Part shown: one piece after another, positions 35,339 through 48,164 of the stretch
Layout of the letters: every line of letters begins with the position of its first letter
Position numbering within the stretch: the first letter of the stretch is position 1
NCBI GenBank assembly: GCA_018340375.1
Contig: JAFFJZ010000003.1
Coordinates: 14,012,001-14,076,000 of the forward strand
Length of the DNA: 64,000 nt
Reading direction: 5' to 3'
Origin: Gonatopus flavifemur
Taxonomy: Eukaryota; Arthropoda; Insecta; Hymenoptera; Dryinidae
Notes under the pieces: generated by a model
The model's input: only the letters and a program-made list of their open reading frames with translations
What the model was told of the DNA's origin: nothing
Database searches by the model: none
Translations under genes and position numbers: made by a program

Positions 35339-35860
35339 CACGGAGGGAAAAAACCGCTGTGATAGCAAAATCTGATTTTGTTGAGTGCTATTTTCTACAC
35401 AGCACTTTTGGTCTTCAAGATATCTTGAGGAACTGTTCAGAAAAGTTTAAGAAGTCTTATGCAACATGAAAAGATATCCTTAAGATGTCTTAAACAGTTC
35501 TTACTTCTAATCGACATCTAAGAGATATCTTTTAGAAGATCTAAAACTGTTCTTCCGAGATTATATCTCTTAGACATCTTACAGAAATCTTTTAGAAGTA
35601 AGAACTGTTTTGGATCTCTCAAAGATATCTTCTCAAATTTTGTTTGAGATATCTTTGAGAATTGAAATGCTGTATGGGTTTGCTGGAGTAGCAAATGTTT
35701 TGCTGTGAAAGCAATCTTGTTGATTAGAGCAGCGACTTCTTCAGCAAAATTGTTTTGCTGTTCTACACATAATACCAAAATTTCCTGACAATATATAATA
35801 ATGTCGTAGCTGTGATGATAAATAGTTTGTTGTCACAGCAAACTTCTTGTTTTTCCGTGA
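35339..35860. mobile_element. 522-bp foldback, family C, with AGATATCTT-rich centre
   Basis: Left CACGGAGGGAAAAAACCGCT then GTGATAGCAAAA; right TTTGTTGTCACAGCAAACTT then CTTGTTTTTCCGTG. The centre (35410-35650) has many AAGATATCTT, AGACATCTTA and AAGAACTG units in both orientations. The right third carries TTTGCTGTGAAAGCAA and GTAGCTGTGATGA motifs. Confidence 0.65.
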
Positions 35861-36729
35861 GTGTAAAGTTCTCAATTTTCAAAGGTTATCTGTATTTTCG
35901 ATCTACTTTCTGTAATTTCGGATCTTTTGAGTGGGAATGAAAAATCAGTAGCGCAGGATCCTTCATACCAATTTGTAACAATTTCGTTCTCGACTCTTGT
36001 CAAGAATATATTTGAAATATTAATTGAGCCATTGACTTCTACCGGAACGGTACACTGTAAACGTGAGTGGAATCAAGTAATTGTATTAAATGAGTTATCA
36101 TTACGATTTCAAGGTGCCGAGACTAGGAGCTTCCAATCCATTCATGACTAAACCTGCACGGTTACAAAGACCTTCTCATCGAAACGGCAAAAATTTGTTT
36201 GTAAAATTTGACATGGGAGAAAAGCTAAATCTAGTTGAGATTTCAAAATTCAAACTCACAAAATCTGACGAATCGTCGTTATTTATCTAATTGTTTGCGA
36301 CTGAAAACATCGATTGAAGAATGTATTGCAAGTTTTTGGGTCTCGTTAATTCGTTTCAACAAAACTCCTATTATCAACGTTGTCAAGTTCTTATGAACTA
36401 TTGAACGATTTCACAATTTGTCAAGTGCCCAATTCTTCCATCAATGACATAAATATTATAAAATAGGCAAGAAAAAGTGAAACTCTTATGAATTATTCCC
36501 AAACACGATATATCCAGCGCTCATAAAAATATTTTGGAACCATTATGCTTAAAATATTGAGCTCATTTGAAGAGAATATCTGTGAAATAATTCGTGCTGT
36601 GCGGGAAAATAATTCCCAACATTCTGTACGGTTATTATAGATATGAAATCTCTCGATTCAGAAATTGAAAAAAGACAACCCATACGATACGAAAACGACA
36701 TATTACAATTCAGCTCGACAAATTCGAAT
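35861..36729. other. stretch with a family D fragment
   Basis: 36300-36362 (GACTGAAAACATCGATTGAA then GAATGTATTGCAAGTTTTTG) resembles one arm of the 59060-60196 element (60084-60120). Otherwise no feature. Confidence 0.4.
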
Positions 36730-36757
36730 CCTCTTTCTCTCTCTCTCTCTCTCTCTC
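36730..36757 (+). repeat. (CT)n microsatellite
   Basis: Roughly twelve CT units; the reverse strand gives a poly Arg-Glu frame, not a gene. Confidence 0.93.
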
Positions 36758-39700
36758 GCACGCAACGATGAAAGCTTATGATATATACTCAAAGCGATAA
36801 CTCTCTTTATTTCGGAACTGAAAAATATTTGTTCCGAAGAAACGTGGAATGTTAATTTCACCTCTGCATCATCATACCAAGGATCATCATCAAGCCGTAT
36901 TATACTCGTTGTACGATATGCCACGACGGTATATGAGAAGGAACGTGAAAACATCTCTATCCCGATGGTTCGGTGGAGGTATTTATATGAGAGTAATGTC
37001 GGGCGCTCGATAATTAATTCAATTTGTACGGAAGAGAAGAGGTCTAACACAAGCGTGTGGGCGAGGGAGGAAAGGAAAGACAAAAAGAGATGGAGAAATC
37101 CTTGCATATGGCCCCGCGGACTCTAGGATTCGTCTGGTACTTGGCTTCGAGATGGCAAGGAGAAGAAGGCAAAGCGGTATGGGACAGTATGGACAGTACG
37201 GAGCGGCAGGGTGGAACCCCGCAGGGTAATATATAGCGGACTAACCTTCTTCGAAAGGCGCTACGTTTTTCTCTTTCCTTCTTTCTCATTCTTTCTTGGC
37301 GGAGTGGAGACTCCTTAGCGGAGCATTGAAACCTTCACCTCCCATATAATTGATACGAATGTCTTTTAGACTCGTGCTCGAATATCGCATGGCTATTTGG
37401 TCCTTGGACGAGGACACCGAGAGCAAGAGAGATCGAAAACATGAAAAAAAAAAGTCTTCAAGTCTTTCGGCTTTGCCGGCATATTGTTGCGGAGGATATA
37501 TTACCTATTATTTTGCATCAACGGTATTGAAACAAATATTGGATTTCAAATGTGGAAGTTGCTTTTAATTTTTCATATTCAACGTATGCTAATGTACAGA
37601 CTGGACCATGTGTTTGTTTGGTGGTAGTTCTATCGAAAGAGAAAAAACAGGTGACAGAATAAATTTCAAAAATTTATGGAAATAAAATTATTCTATAAAA
37701 AATTCAATTGGAGAAAATTTTATATTCGAGAAAATATGAGAACCGTATGAAACAATCACGAGAAATTTTTACCGGTGATGATTTATTTTTTATCAGCAAA
37801 ATTTCGTTCTCTAAGGATCTGTTTAAGAATCAGGATCTAACAATGCAATATGACGTACTTATAACGTTCTTGTCACGTCACGAACAATTGCTCGTCATAT
37901 TCAAGGGTTGGTGAAATCGATTGTTCGCGTGCATGAAATGTGCTTCCAGGTTTTTAGAATCGGTGATTTTTTATCAGAAAAAGTACTAAATTGGTACTTC
38001 GTAGTGAAGAAATCAACCATTTTTTCTTCGCTAATTGACTTTACAAATCTTTGAGAAAGTGTATAAAGATTCGCCACTAGACAAATTACTCCTCCCAGTG
38101 TATTAAGAGATACATAAAAGTATATCTCAATAATTGTGAGAAACATTGAAACCTCCTTCTTGAATTTCAACGCACGAAGGTGGAATTCCAAACGAATGAT
38201 CGTGTCTTGATTATTAACTCGTAACGACTAAATAAATTACTCGTTTTAACGATCAGAAATTAAACACGCGAAAAGGAAATATTGGGCGTGTTATACGACG
38301 AAGGTAAAAGTGTAAGATAAAGCTCGCTATTATCGAGCAACACAATTACCGCTTGACATTACAAAATATTTAAAAATTGAGAGAATTATCGAGGACACGG
38401 TTAGTTTAATAGCTTAAAGCAATCTCCCAGAACGAGAAAGATGACGATATTCGAATCCCATTCTGGACAATCAGGTTTCTTTCTCAATTTCCGCTTCCAT
38501 ATACATACGTTTTCGCCACAAACGCTCTTTTTTTTGTCTCTCACATTTTTGTCTCCCCCTCAATTTCCGTTCGGAGAAAAAGTACATTTACCGCACGTAA
38601 TGAAAGTTTTCAATCTCCAATGATTGTCATTTTGAAGCGAATTCCAATATGTATCAAGAATACATTTATTTCTTATGTTATGTTGGGAGAAAGAAAAAAA
38701 TAAAATAATAATCGAGCTACAAATTGATGATTAATCGTCGAATCTCCGCGTAGGGATACAGACAAAGTGATTGTGTCTTTGATATATTAAAATAACTTTG
38801 AGTTTAAAATATGTGTGTACGTAGGGGATCTGTCAAAGGTTATATATTATTAAAGGTGATCTCATAACAATATAAGCCTGATGGACAAATTGGACCACCT
38901 TGGGTCTACACCTTCCCTCGCCTCCGTGGCGTACACTCAACACACTCTCGGAAATTAAAAAGAAACTCAACGACGAATGAATAGCGACTGAGATACATGT
39001 AGATAGAATGACGACTCGAGAGAGAGAAGAGTGCCTCGCCTACCTTGTCAAGAATTTAGTTACAAGGATCCTTGTATCATCATCTGTCTTTCCATCGTCA
39101 AACCAGATCTTCGAGAGATCTCATCGGGTCTAGTCTCTTCATCATCATTGTCGAAATTATTATTTGTGCCGCTCGTATTAGAATACCTGTACGTCATTCC
39201 ATCTCGAATCGCCCGTGCGAAAGAAAACTTGATCACAATTAATATGTGTTCGATTAATTATTATTGTGATTCGTATTTTGAATTTGTCTTCAGGATCGAT
39301 GATCGATGGATACAAAATCAACATTTATCGAAAGTTCTTCGAATTGTTATTGATGATATCGAGGATTATATTAATGGAGAGACGTTAGATATCATCGTGA
39401 TTTTTCATAGAAATTTAACAATTTAGCATGGATAATTGAGCTTTGTTTTTTTGTAGATATTCTTTGGAGAGCGATAGACGAGTATCCTCTTCTAATAAGA
39501 TTATATTTCGTGATTTATGATCAATTTGTTTTCCTCGCGAGAACAGGATTGAATGAGACTGAACTAATTTCGTGAGGAGGTTGTTTCGACATCACCCTGG
39601 GAATTCATTAACATCGAGAAGATAGAGATCTCTTTGGGATTGAATTTTTTCAAATGTTTCTTTTATCTCGGAGAGCATAGGTCATCATCCGCTTGTCGAT

Positions 39701-40039
39701 CTTGTTAATACAATTTATTGAATTTTTTTCTTGGATCAGTCCAATTATATTTATGATTCGATGCAGCACGACATTTGAATGTGATTCATGAGAACATTAT
39801 ATGTATATGTATTTATAAGATAATCATCCATTCATAGATCAGGGTGTAGTCATAATTTATGATTTCGTTAGCATGAATTTGTTCACATGTCTTTGAATCG
39901 GCATTCGGGGTGAAAAGTTCCAAATCGAGTAGTTTGAATTCATTAGAATCATTTGAAAATAGGAATACAAAATCACAGAAAGATGAAAATCGGGAACCTT
40001 GTTTTTGATTAATTACACGATCATTGATTCCATATGCAA
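36758..40039. other. long non-coding stretch with GC-richer patches
   Basis: 37040-37330 and 38880-38960 are GC-richer. 37708-38440 and 39200-40039 are AT-rich and featureless. Frames at 39031-39426 and 37901-38191 have no recognised domain. Confidence 0.35.
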
Positions 40040-40059
40040 TAGTGATAGGCAATATTTGA

Positions 40060-40200
40060 TAAAATCGATATTTTGTACATAAAACTTGTCGACTTTATAC
40101 TGAATTTTATAAAAGATCGATTGAAATTTTTATACGAATTGTATAAAAAATATCGATATCATCGAATATCGCGATCATTAATGTGCAAAGGATGTGCAAC
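40060..40200. repeat. AT-rich dispersed repeat, copy 1
   Basis: Collinear similarity to 59330-59460: ATCGATATTTTGTACATAAA, TTGTCGACTTTATACTGAAT and AATATCGCGATCATTAATG. Confidence 0.5.
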
Positions 40201-40322
40201 TTGGGGGAAAACTAAAGAAAACAACCAGACGGAATCCGTCCGCATGAACTAGAAAGAATTTGTGAGAATAATCCGATCAAAAATTGAATGCACAACAATA
40301 TTTTCAAAAATCGGTGAAAACG

Positions 40323-40655
40323 CACTGGGAGAAAAAAATTTATTGACGCAGAAAATCGAGATATTATATCAAGAATAGCAAACCTAACACAAACCTCTTT
40401 TTGCTAATCCAACGAAAAATTCTTGATTAATTCAAACAACAAATTCCTTGCTGGACTGGCAAAGTTTTAAGTATTCCATAAAAAATAGTAAATGAATTTT
40501 GTTGGAGAAGTCGACATTTTTGGCTGCCACAGTTAAAAAATCACTGTCGTAGCTAAAAAGATTGCTGTGATATTAAATAGATTGATGTAACAGCCAAAAA
40601 TTCGCTGTTTCAGCAAAATCCGATTTCGTTGACACAGACAATTTTTTTCTCCGTG
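40323..40655. mobile_element. 333-bp MITE, family C
   Basis: Left CACTGGGAGAAAAAAATTTA; right ACAATTTTTTTCTCCGTG. The ends pair over about 18 bases. The right half carries CACAGTTAAAAAATCACTG, GATTGCTGTGATATTAAAT and TTCGCTGTTTCAGCAAAAT. Confidence 0.72.
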
Positions 40656-41341
40656 CACTTTTCACAAATCTAAGGTGCTAAGGGTTGAAATTCGAAATGA
40701 ACTCATAGACCCTGACCAAACTGAATGGAGTAAGATTTAGTTAAGAATATTTCACAGTTTTCAATATAATTCAGCCAGTTCCAAAGGATTTAAACGATCA
40801 AGCATAACATAAGTTTTAGAACAATTCTTTTGTAAAAACCATGTAACACTCATTCTTAAGATAGCTTTTCAACGGATGTCCCTTTGGAGATATCTTCTAG
40901 ATGAGTTCTAGACAAGAATTGGTTTGAAACTCATGTTGAAACATGATGACATGAACTGTTAATTAGACAGTGTATGTATGTTCTGCGAATGACGGTTATA
41001 GGTTTCTTTCTTTCACAAATTCAGGCGTGTAGAGAGGAATATTGAATAAATTCGATGGTGAAGAAGCTTCCTGAACGTTTGTGAACATTTCTTAAACATT
41101 TATTTTCTCGTGAGGAGACTTACTTCTGTGAATTTATAATCTTTCCTATTTTTCGAATAGTCAAACATGACACGGAGTACGGACATGAGACTTTCACTGT
41201 AAGTACCATCCGTGTCCTTGTCCCACTCGGTATCCAATCTTATCTCGCTCATAGCGAGAGTCCACTCTATTTCGAATTCGATCCAATCAGTGTTGTACTA
41301 TGATTTTTTTATAGGATATAATATAATTTGATGGATTCCTT
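40656..41341. other. non-coding stretch, nothing recognised
   Basis: GGAGATATCTTCTAGATGA near 40890 recalls the centre of the 35339 element. No gene. Confidence 0.35.
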
Positions 41342-41575
41342 CACGGAAAACAGGAATTCACTGGAGCAGCAAATTTTTTGCTCTGGAAGCAAACTATTTG
41401 TTATCACAGCAATCTTGTTAGCTACGACAATTATTTTTCAACCGCGGCAACAAAAAATGTCCGACCTTTCAGCAAAAGATGTTTGCTATTCTGTATATAA
41501 TACTAAAAATTTTGCTGCTTTAGTTAACCATTTGGCTCTCAACTGTGAACAGCAACAGTTTCTCTCTGATGAGCA
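41342..41575. mobile_element. ~234-bp family C copy
   Basis: Starts CACGGAAAACAGGAATTC, then CAGCAAATTTTTTGCTC, ATTTGTTATCACAGCAATCT, GGCAACAAAAAATG and TTTTGCTGCTTTAGTT. The left portion aligns with the complement of the right end of 35339-35860. Its right end is diffuse. The 83-codon frame inside is a by-product. Confidence 0.58.
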
Positions 41576-43447
41576 TTAATATTATATATTTAATACTCAT
41601 TGTGGTTTTTTCAATTCAACTAGTTGTATGAAACTTGTTCCTCATAATAGTTCATACGTTCATCGATCTTGAGATCAATCTGTTTATTGCTTCAGATGAA
41701 AGATACACGCTTTTCATTAAAAATATCACATTTGTAAATCATTGAATAAATTGTTTATAGAATGAAATTTACATCTGAAATTTTGTTTGCATGGTAAATC
41801 AGTGATTGTGATCAATGAATTACGAATATCATGTGCACCTTTATAATCTAAATGATGTTGGCTTTACTTGCAATTCAATATTTTAGGAAATGTTCGCGTC
41901 GCCCTCATTTGTACAGTTTTTGATGTTTTATGACGTTTGTTATTTCACTCCCATGTTTGCTTCGCTTCAATGTACGGGAAGCTGTTGATGAAATGAATTA
42001 TCTCGTTGTACTTATAAGAGATATAGCCAGTTGGTGCATATACATATCGATAAATACCGTTTATTTAATGAAGATCTAAATGATAATACACTCTCGCGTT
42101 GATATATATCTGGCAATCGATAATCAGTGAATATATCGATAAATCATTGAATATGTAAAATTTATGATGCAAAAAAATAATCATTTCACTTTCACGTAAA
42201 AGACATTATCAGAACGGAAGTAAAAACGAAACGAACACACGCTGTGTATTTTTTTAAATCAAACGACGTCTACAAGTATTAATATATTCACCTAGAGTTT
42301 TCTTTTATACATTACGAAATGTTTGTTTTTTCCCATGAATTCTATAAAATTAACCAACAATTCATCACCAGATGCGAGATAGCGAGATGTATCAAGGGGA
42401 AAAGATTGTGAGTATAGCGAGCATCATTCAGGTCATCAACATTCGAGTGAAACGAAGAATAATCAGAATTTTCCTATATACGGCCGTCGGATAATTCCAA
42501 TCACTGGATGAGAAATCAATTTCCGACATAAAAGTATGGAATTTCCCATAAATGTACGGAAAATTCCAAATTTTATGGGATTTTCACTGTCATTTTATAG
42601 GAAATTTGTATATGTTAATTACTTCACATAAATTCATAGGAATTTTTCACGGTGTAGCCTTGTAACAGCTTATATCAAATTTCGCAGTTCAATGCTTTCC
42701 AAAATGCTCGATTTATATTCCATTTGAGAAAGAGATGATCTAATTACATCTCATTGGATTTAAGTGAAATCTAGTAAGATTGGAAGAGTTACATCTTTGT
42801 GAATCTGTTTAAACTCAGAGGAATAGAATTAATTGATACAACAAAACAAAATCTTGATTACGTTCTACAAAAGACAGTTGCATCTACTTAAAGAATGGTT
42901 AACACCTTTCTTCACTGTTTTTGATCAGCATGCACTGATATTTTTCTTAGCTCTAATCTAACCACATCTTCCGATTCCTGTTTTCTGTATTTCATGAGAG
43001 TTAACAAAGTAGAAGTAGATATTTTTTGGATCTAATTGAATCTTTTTAAACCTCATTCATTTTCCCTCAGGTTGCTGATGAACGGATATGAACTTCGCAT
43101 AACTTCCTCGCAGGTTTGATTTTATTCTTCAAGATCTTCATCTAAAATCTTTCTATAAAGTCTCAATGCAGACAAGGTCTCTTCAACAAGGTGTTGAAGG
43201 TAACTAGGGCTGGACTCAAGACTCTCGAATAAAACCAACAAAACTCAATTTTACCAGTTCTAATGCAAAATTCGTTGGTTCAATGTATTGTACAAATATT
43301 TAAAGAATAAAATGGGAGAACATTTTTGAAAATATCTTTTTGATTTTGAACACTGAGGTTTATTCAAAACTGCTGCAGTCTCGAAAAGGTCTTGTCTTGG
43401 TCTTGAGTGGAAACAAATTGCTTTGTGTCCTGGCCCTGGTTTAAAAA
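41576..43447. other. AT-rich stretch with a weak foldback
   Basis: 42485-42658 has repeated AATTTCCCATAAAT, GGAAAATTCC, TTATGGGATTTT and CATAGGAATTTTTCAC motifs in both orientations, probably a small worn MITE. 41880-41985 resembles 8000-8160. No gene. Confidence 0.4.
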
Positions 43448-43650
43448 AACCATTGATTCTCGCCAAATCTCACTAAATTACAGTTGAACTTGGACAATGT
43501 TCTGGCCGAATCTCATCCAGCAAATGTCAATGAGATTTGGTCAGAAAGAACAGTCGATTCTCGCCAAATCTCACTGAATCTGGCTAAATCTCATTGATTC
43601 TCGGACAATGTTCTGGCCAAATCTCATTTAATTTCATTTGTCAGAAGTAA
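43448..43650 (+). repeat. tandem duplication of a ~100-bp unit
   Basis: CGATTCTCGCCAAATCTCAC or its close variant begins both units (near 43453 and 43555), and both contain GGACAATGTTCTGGCC(G/A)AATCTCAT. Additional GAGATTTGG/CCAAATCTC repeats lie inside each unit. Confidence 0.65.
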
Positions 43651-43972
43651 TGGATTCCTTTAACCAGGGGGTTACAATCAATTTCAGCCTCTCAGACGTG
43701 TTATTTTCAACTATTACATGCCCACACTTGATTTAATGTACAAATCTGTCTTCGAAGATCGTCAAATTGAATGATATTTACTATTTTCGAATTTTGCTCA
43801 AGAGTCTCGAGTCCACCTCCAATGGTAACCAAGAGTTAAAATCTCTTTGACTCAATAAGTACGAGTTTAATTTCACATTTTTTGATTCCCAACGTCTGAG
43901 AGCTCACAATTGAGCTTCATCCTATATGTGTATATATATTTCATTCATGACCTCCAGTTTCTCTTTTATATA

Positions 43973-44147
43973 CACTGTAGGAAAAGCGGTGTCAGAATTA
44001 ACATCCTGTGAGTTCTATAAAAATCCACGCCGGAATTTGGTGTTAAAATCACTTCAAATGATGTAAGAATGACACCATACGGTGTCAAAACTGGTGTCCA
44101 CCTTCCGGGGTGGAGGTTTTTCTAACACTGCCAAATTTTTTACAGTG
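43973..44147. mobile_element. 175-bp MITE with CACTG...CAGTG ends
   Basis: Left CACTGTAGGAAAAGCGGTGT; right GCCAAATTTTTTACAGTG. The interior has repeated GGTGTCA and GACACC, for example ACACCATACGGTGTC. Preceded by TA. Confidence 0.72.
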
Positions 44148-45413
44148 AAGGAATCAAGAGACGCGGTAGCATCTCGACGCCAAGTACAGAAAAAAAATCT
44201 TTTTGAAAAAGTAGAAAGCAGAAATCGTGCGCTACCGTGTATCTATACACGTAAACCGGGTTTTTACCGACCGAGAAAAACTTCAATACACAATAATCCA
44301 CCATGTATTGTGTTTCGCGAATAAATAATTCAACTTTCATTATATAATTCGAAAATGCACTTTCGATTGAACACACTACGAACTTGATCAATCCATGCGA
44401 TTCCGAAATATGAAAGTTTTCAAATTTTCAACTATCATCATATAATGATATACAGAATCCACTGAATTCAATTGAATTTTTAGTTGCCTAAAGTTTAATT
44501 TGACACTTTCTTCAATCATATTGAAAAAAAAACCGTCAATAGCATTTTTCGACACAAGATGATCAGGCAATATAAGGTCCTGATATGATCTCTATATCAA
44601 TTTCTACTCGGGATGTTTTTCTGTCGAATGATTTCATATATTAACAGTTTCGCTTTAGCTTTTAACACAGTGGAGTTGGCTTTGGTCCCTCATAGGAACT
44701 GAGCGAATTCAGATTTCTAATACCGACCTAATGCGTTAAAAATTTGGCTCTACATCATTTGATTAACAAAAGAGCAATGTTTTTGTATTTTCTGGGTTGT
44801 TTTTTCTTTCAAATCAGTGTGGCCAGTTTTTCATTACCCACTGTAGCCCAAAGAGAGCGTTCAAATGAGCTCAAAGTAGCCTCAAAAGTAGCCCATAAGA
44901 GAATCCAAACAAAGAATTATTGGACGATGAATTTCATTTGAAAATAAAGATTCGATTTTGAATTAGATACTTTCAACTTGCCTTCACGGTGACACGTGTA
45001 TTTTAGTCGTCAGACCAGTCTCTCAGAATTCGTTCTAATTCCATGAGAATGAACCAATCATGTGTAATATTTCTTTTGTAGTGAGCTAAATTATACATAA
45101 CCCATACAACAAAAGTTGCTGAGCAACCATTGCTCTGATGTTGTTTCTTAAATTTACGCGAAGTTGCTGGGAATTTGCTAAGCCTGTGATTAAGAGTTTC
45201 ATGAAAACACGACAACAACTCAACCCAAAATCCCAGATTCACAGCATATCGTTGCGAATTGCTTTAAACTATTGTTGAGTGTTTTCAACAATTTGCCGCA
45301 TATTTGCTTAGCACTTTGTTGTTAGGGAAGCCTTCTTCTTGAATGTAATTTTCATACAATTGATCATGTGAAAATTAACGTGATGGAATACTTGTTCGTC
45401 TCCCGGTCAGAGA
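44148..45413. other. non-coding stretch with CAAC/GTTG motif enrichment
   Basis: 45100-45335 repeats GTTGCTGAGCAAC, GTTGCTGGGAATTTGCT, ACAACAACTCAAC and CAACAATTTGC in both orientations, probably an old foldback. No gene; frames at 44744-44941 and 45003-45242 show no domain. Confidence 0.4.
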
Positions 45414-45656
45414 TACCCACGTGGAGAAATTCTCAGAATTATGTATAATTCATTTATAATTATATAGAAATGTTGTACAAACTTGGTTAAATTCTATATA
45501 ATATTTTCCTCCATGGGTAGACAAAGTAACAGTAATCGTTTCCTTCATACGAAATATGGATCAAGTTTCTACAAATTCGCATAAAATATCTACGTGAGCT
45601 CGATACATATTTTACATAACAGTAACCATTACTGTTAATTTCTGCCCATCTTTATC
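45414..45656. mobile_element. overlapping small foldbacks ended by TACCCA
   Basis: TACCCACGTGGAGAAA (45414) pairs with TTTTCCTCCATGGGTA (ends 45519), and ATGGGTAGACAAAGTAACAG (45513) pairs with CTGTTAATTTCTGCCCAT (ends 45650). Two nested or adjacent palindromes sharing one arm. Confidence 0.55.
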
Positions 45657-46890
45657 CACCGCACACCCAATGTAAGAAAAAATGATGAACAATATCTCTT
45701 TTTCTGAGAATGATAAACCAGAATTGTGAGGGATGAATGTTCATTTCATCAAATTCAAATATGATTCGACGAACCAGAAATGATGTATTTTATTCAAGCA
45801 ATAATGTTTTGATTTCACTGATTGTTTTACAGGTTGTTCCTTGCTATTTCATGCCGATGCCATCTGTATTTACATTACGTACAGTACTGGGGATACAAAC
45901 ATCACTTCTGTGCCATCTGGCGAAAGAAGCTTGAGGTATTCAAAGTTCTACAAGGATTCGTCGGATCTCTGATGGCAATACGTATACGATTCAACAACGA
46001 TACATAAAATACAAAATATGATCACAAATTATTATATCACGTCAAGCCTTTTGTGGATTGTTTCATCGAGATGAAATCTTTCGATGATCGATTGATATGA
46101 CTGCGCATGCTGCTCAAAGTTCGTTGAATTTGGTTAGATTTCAAGATCCAACTTACCTTTCGTGGATAAATGAACGAGGTTATCGTTTCATTCATTTTCT
46201 CGTGTAAAATATCCATTCACGCATATTTAAATCGTATGAACGTGAAAATAAGGAAGCGTATGCGTTAGTCGAATATAATTATGATTATTAACACATGATG
46301 ATTAACTTCCCAACACTTTTTTGGGTTTGCAAAACTTAAAGTAAAGGACGCAATGTCAGATGACGCCACTAGTGTGGGAATATGAATACGAGACTGATTA
46401 TATTCTGCGTGATCAAACCGTTGAGGACAGGGCATATTATAAGGGTCAGTTCTTACCAAAATGTTAGTTCTAAAAGAAAACGATCAGTCATAAAAGGTAA
46501 AAACGATTAATTCTTAAGAAATTACCCAATTTTTAGTGGAATGTTTTCCTTTTTCTTTTTTTAAATCGAGTATTCAATACTGCTCTGTTACAGAATGAGC
46601 CTTTCGCTTCATATCAAGGGAGATAGTGAATTCATGTTCTTGAAGTTCAAATCGTTTATAGAAACGAAATAAAAATTCAAATTTACAAAATTTGTTGAAT
46701 AATTATTGGTGTTTATCTTCTCGAGTGAACTCCTTAGAATTGAGAACCTAATTCAAAGAATGTGCTCCAAGATTTTGGGTTTTTAACAGCAGAGTATTTT
46801 GTTATTCGATTGATAATTCGTTTCGATAAACGATATTCATTCTGAAAAAATAAAACTTTACGCCAGAAGTAAAATTAAGGAAGTATCTCT
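45657..46890. other. stretch with a family D fragment
   Basis: 46626-46850 carries AGTTCAAATCGTTTATAGAA and GATAATTCGTTTCGATAAAC, like arms of 59060-60196. The 65-codon frame 45737-45934 shows no domain. Confidence 0.4.
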
Positions 46891-46991
46891 CACAGCGCTA
46901 CAGTCCTAGAAAAATTCTCGAATACTTCATAAAGGAACCGAACAATTCAATAAGAATTTCTTATGAATTCTTCTGGGACTGTAGTGCTGTG
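46891..46991. mobile_element. 101-bp MITE
   Basis: CACAGCGCTACAGTCCTAGA at the left and TCTGGGACTGTAGTGCTGTG at the right are near-perfect reverse complements, followed inward by AAAATTCTCGAATAC and TTCTTATGAATTC. Confidence 0.75.
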
Positions 46992-47687
46992 TGGAATCAA
47001 ATGATGTGTGGAATTACAACAGAGTTGAGTTATGTGTTTTGAGAAAACTCTATAAAATTTATGTAGACATTGTATACAATCTTGGTATAGAATGTATACA
47101 GAATTTATCAAAATTATATACAAATTCTATATAAAATCCCAACCCTTAATGATTTCCAAGCTATATAATAACGTTTTGAAAATTTTTTCAACATTATGTT
47201 GAATTTATAAACAATTCAATAGATTTTATTTATAATTTAAAAAAAATTTCCACATGGTTAGACATAGGATGGTGATGGACGATTTTGGGGAAATCGATTC
47301 TCCTTCATAGAATTTTTATCGAATTTTGATTAAGATTGTATAAAATCAATAAAAAATTCATCAATTCTTTATAGAAAAGAATCAATTCTGAATTTCTCTT
47401 GGATATAACTTGTACACAATTCTCTCATAATGTATAATATCCACATTCGCTTAACAAATGATAGAAAAATTCATATATCTTTCCATTGTTTGTCAAGTAT
47501 TGATAATTTTGCAGTGTTTTTCAAATAGAATTCAACAAAAATGTGAACTGTTTTCTCTTTACTACGCTACTTGAGAAAAACTCTTCGATTTTAAGAAATA
47601 TTCTCAGATTTTAAGAGTTTTTCTTCAATTTTCATCAAAAGATTACTTTCCCTGTCGAGCTGCATTTTTCTCCTAAAGTCATAACTA
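46992..47687. mobile_element. AT-rich stretch with a one-ended family B remnant
   Basis: 47458-47680 (CATATATCTTTCCATTGTTT, CAAGTATTGATAATTTTGCA, GTGAACTGTTTTCTCTTTAC, GAGCTGCATTTTTCTCC) matches the right half of family B (48750-48905). 47040-47260 has repeated TATATACAAATTCTATA-type motifs. It abuts the family A copy. Confidence 0.55.
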
Positions 47688-47939
47688 CACTGAAAATAAA
47701 TTTTCTTGCAGTCAAATAAATATTTATTTGTCCTATATCGAAGAAGTATTCATCAAAATTGAGGAAATATTTTTTGAACACCAAAACAATTTATTTGAAT
47801 CAAATAAATGATTAAAACCAGTTGTTTGATTCAAATAAATTATTTGGGTTTCAAAAAATGTTTTTTCAATTTCAATAACTACAGCTTTGGTACAGGTCAA
47901 ATAAATATTCATTTGACTGGAAGAAATTTTTTTCCAGTG
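47688..47939. mobile_element. MITE family A, complete 252-bp copy
   Basis: Left CACTGAAAATAAATTTTCTT then GCAGTCAAATAAATATTTAT; right ATATTCATTTGACTGGAAGA then AATTTTTTTCCAGTG. Central palindrome CAATTTATTTGAATCAAATA and its complement. Preceded by TA. Related copies at 1-176 and 6458. Confidence 0.82.
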
Positions 47940-47951
47940 TTTACCATGGTG

Positions 47952-48164
47952 GAAAAATTTCATTTAATTTTGTTGAATTTCGTTCACTCGGTTTTCATTG
48001 AAAATTAGCAAAATTCGAAAATTGTCCACAAAATTCAGTAACTTTTACTGAAATTTGTTGACTTCCGTCGAGGTTTGTTAAACTTTGAGGATTCTTATTG
48101 AATTTTGCTGATTTCAATGAAAAACGAGCGCACGGAAAGTGAACGAAATTCAACGAAATTTTCA
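47952..48164. mobile_element. ~213-bp foldback MITE
   Basis: GTTGAATTTCGTTCACTCGG near 47972 pairs with AAGTGAACGAAATTCAACGA near 48136; TTTTCATTGAAAATTAGCAA pairs with TTGCTGATTTCAATGAAAA; further pairing around CTTCCGTCGAGGTTTG. Starts only about 12 bases after the family A copy ends. Confidence 0.75.

Noticed and set aside
35050..35469. 139-codon plus-strand frame
   Set aside because: Runs into the foldback at 35339 and has no recognisable domain or splice context.
36549..36761. frame starting with an Arg-Glu repeat
   Set aside because: Antisense of the CT microsatellite.
41328..41579. 83-codon plus-strand frame
   Set aside because: Lies wholly in a family C transposon remnant.
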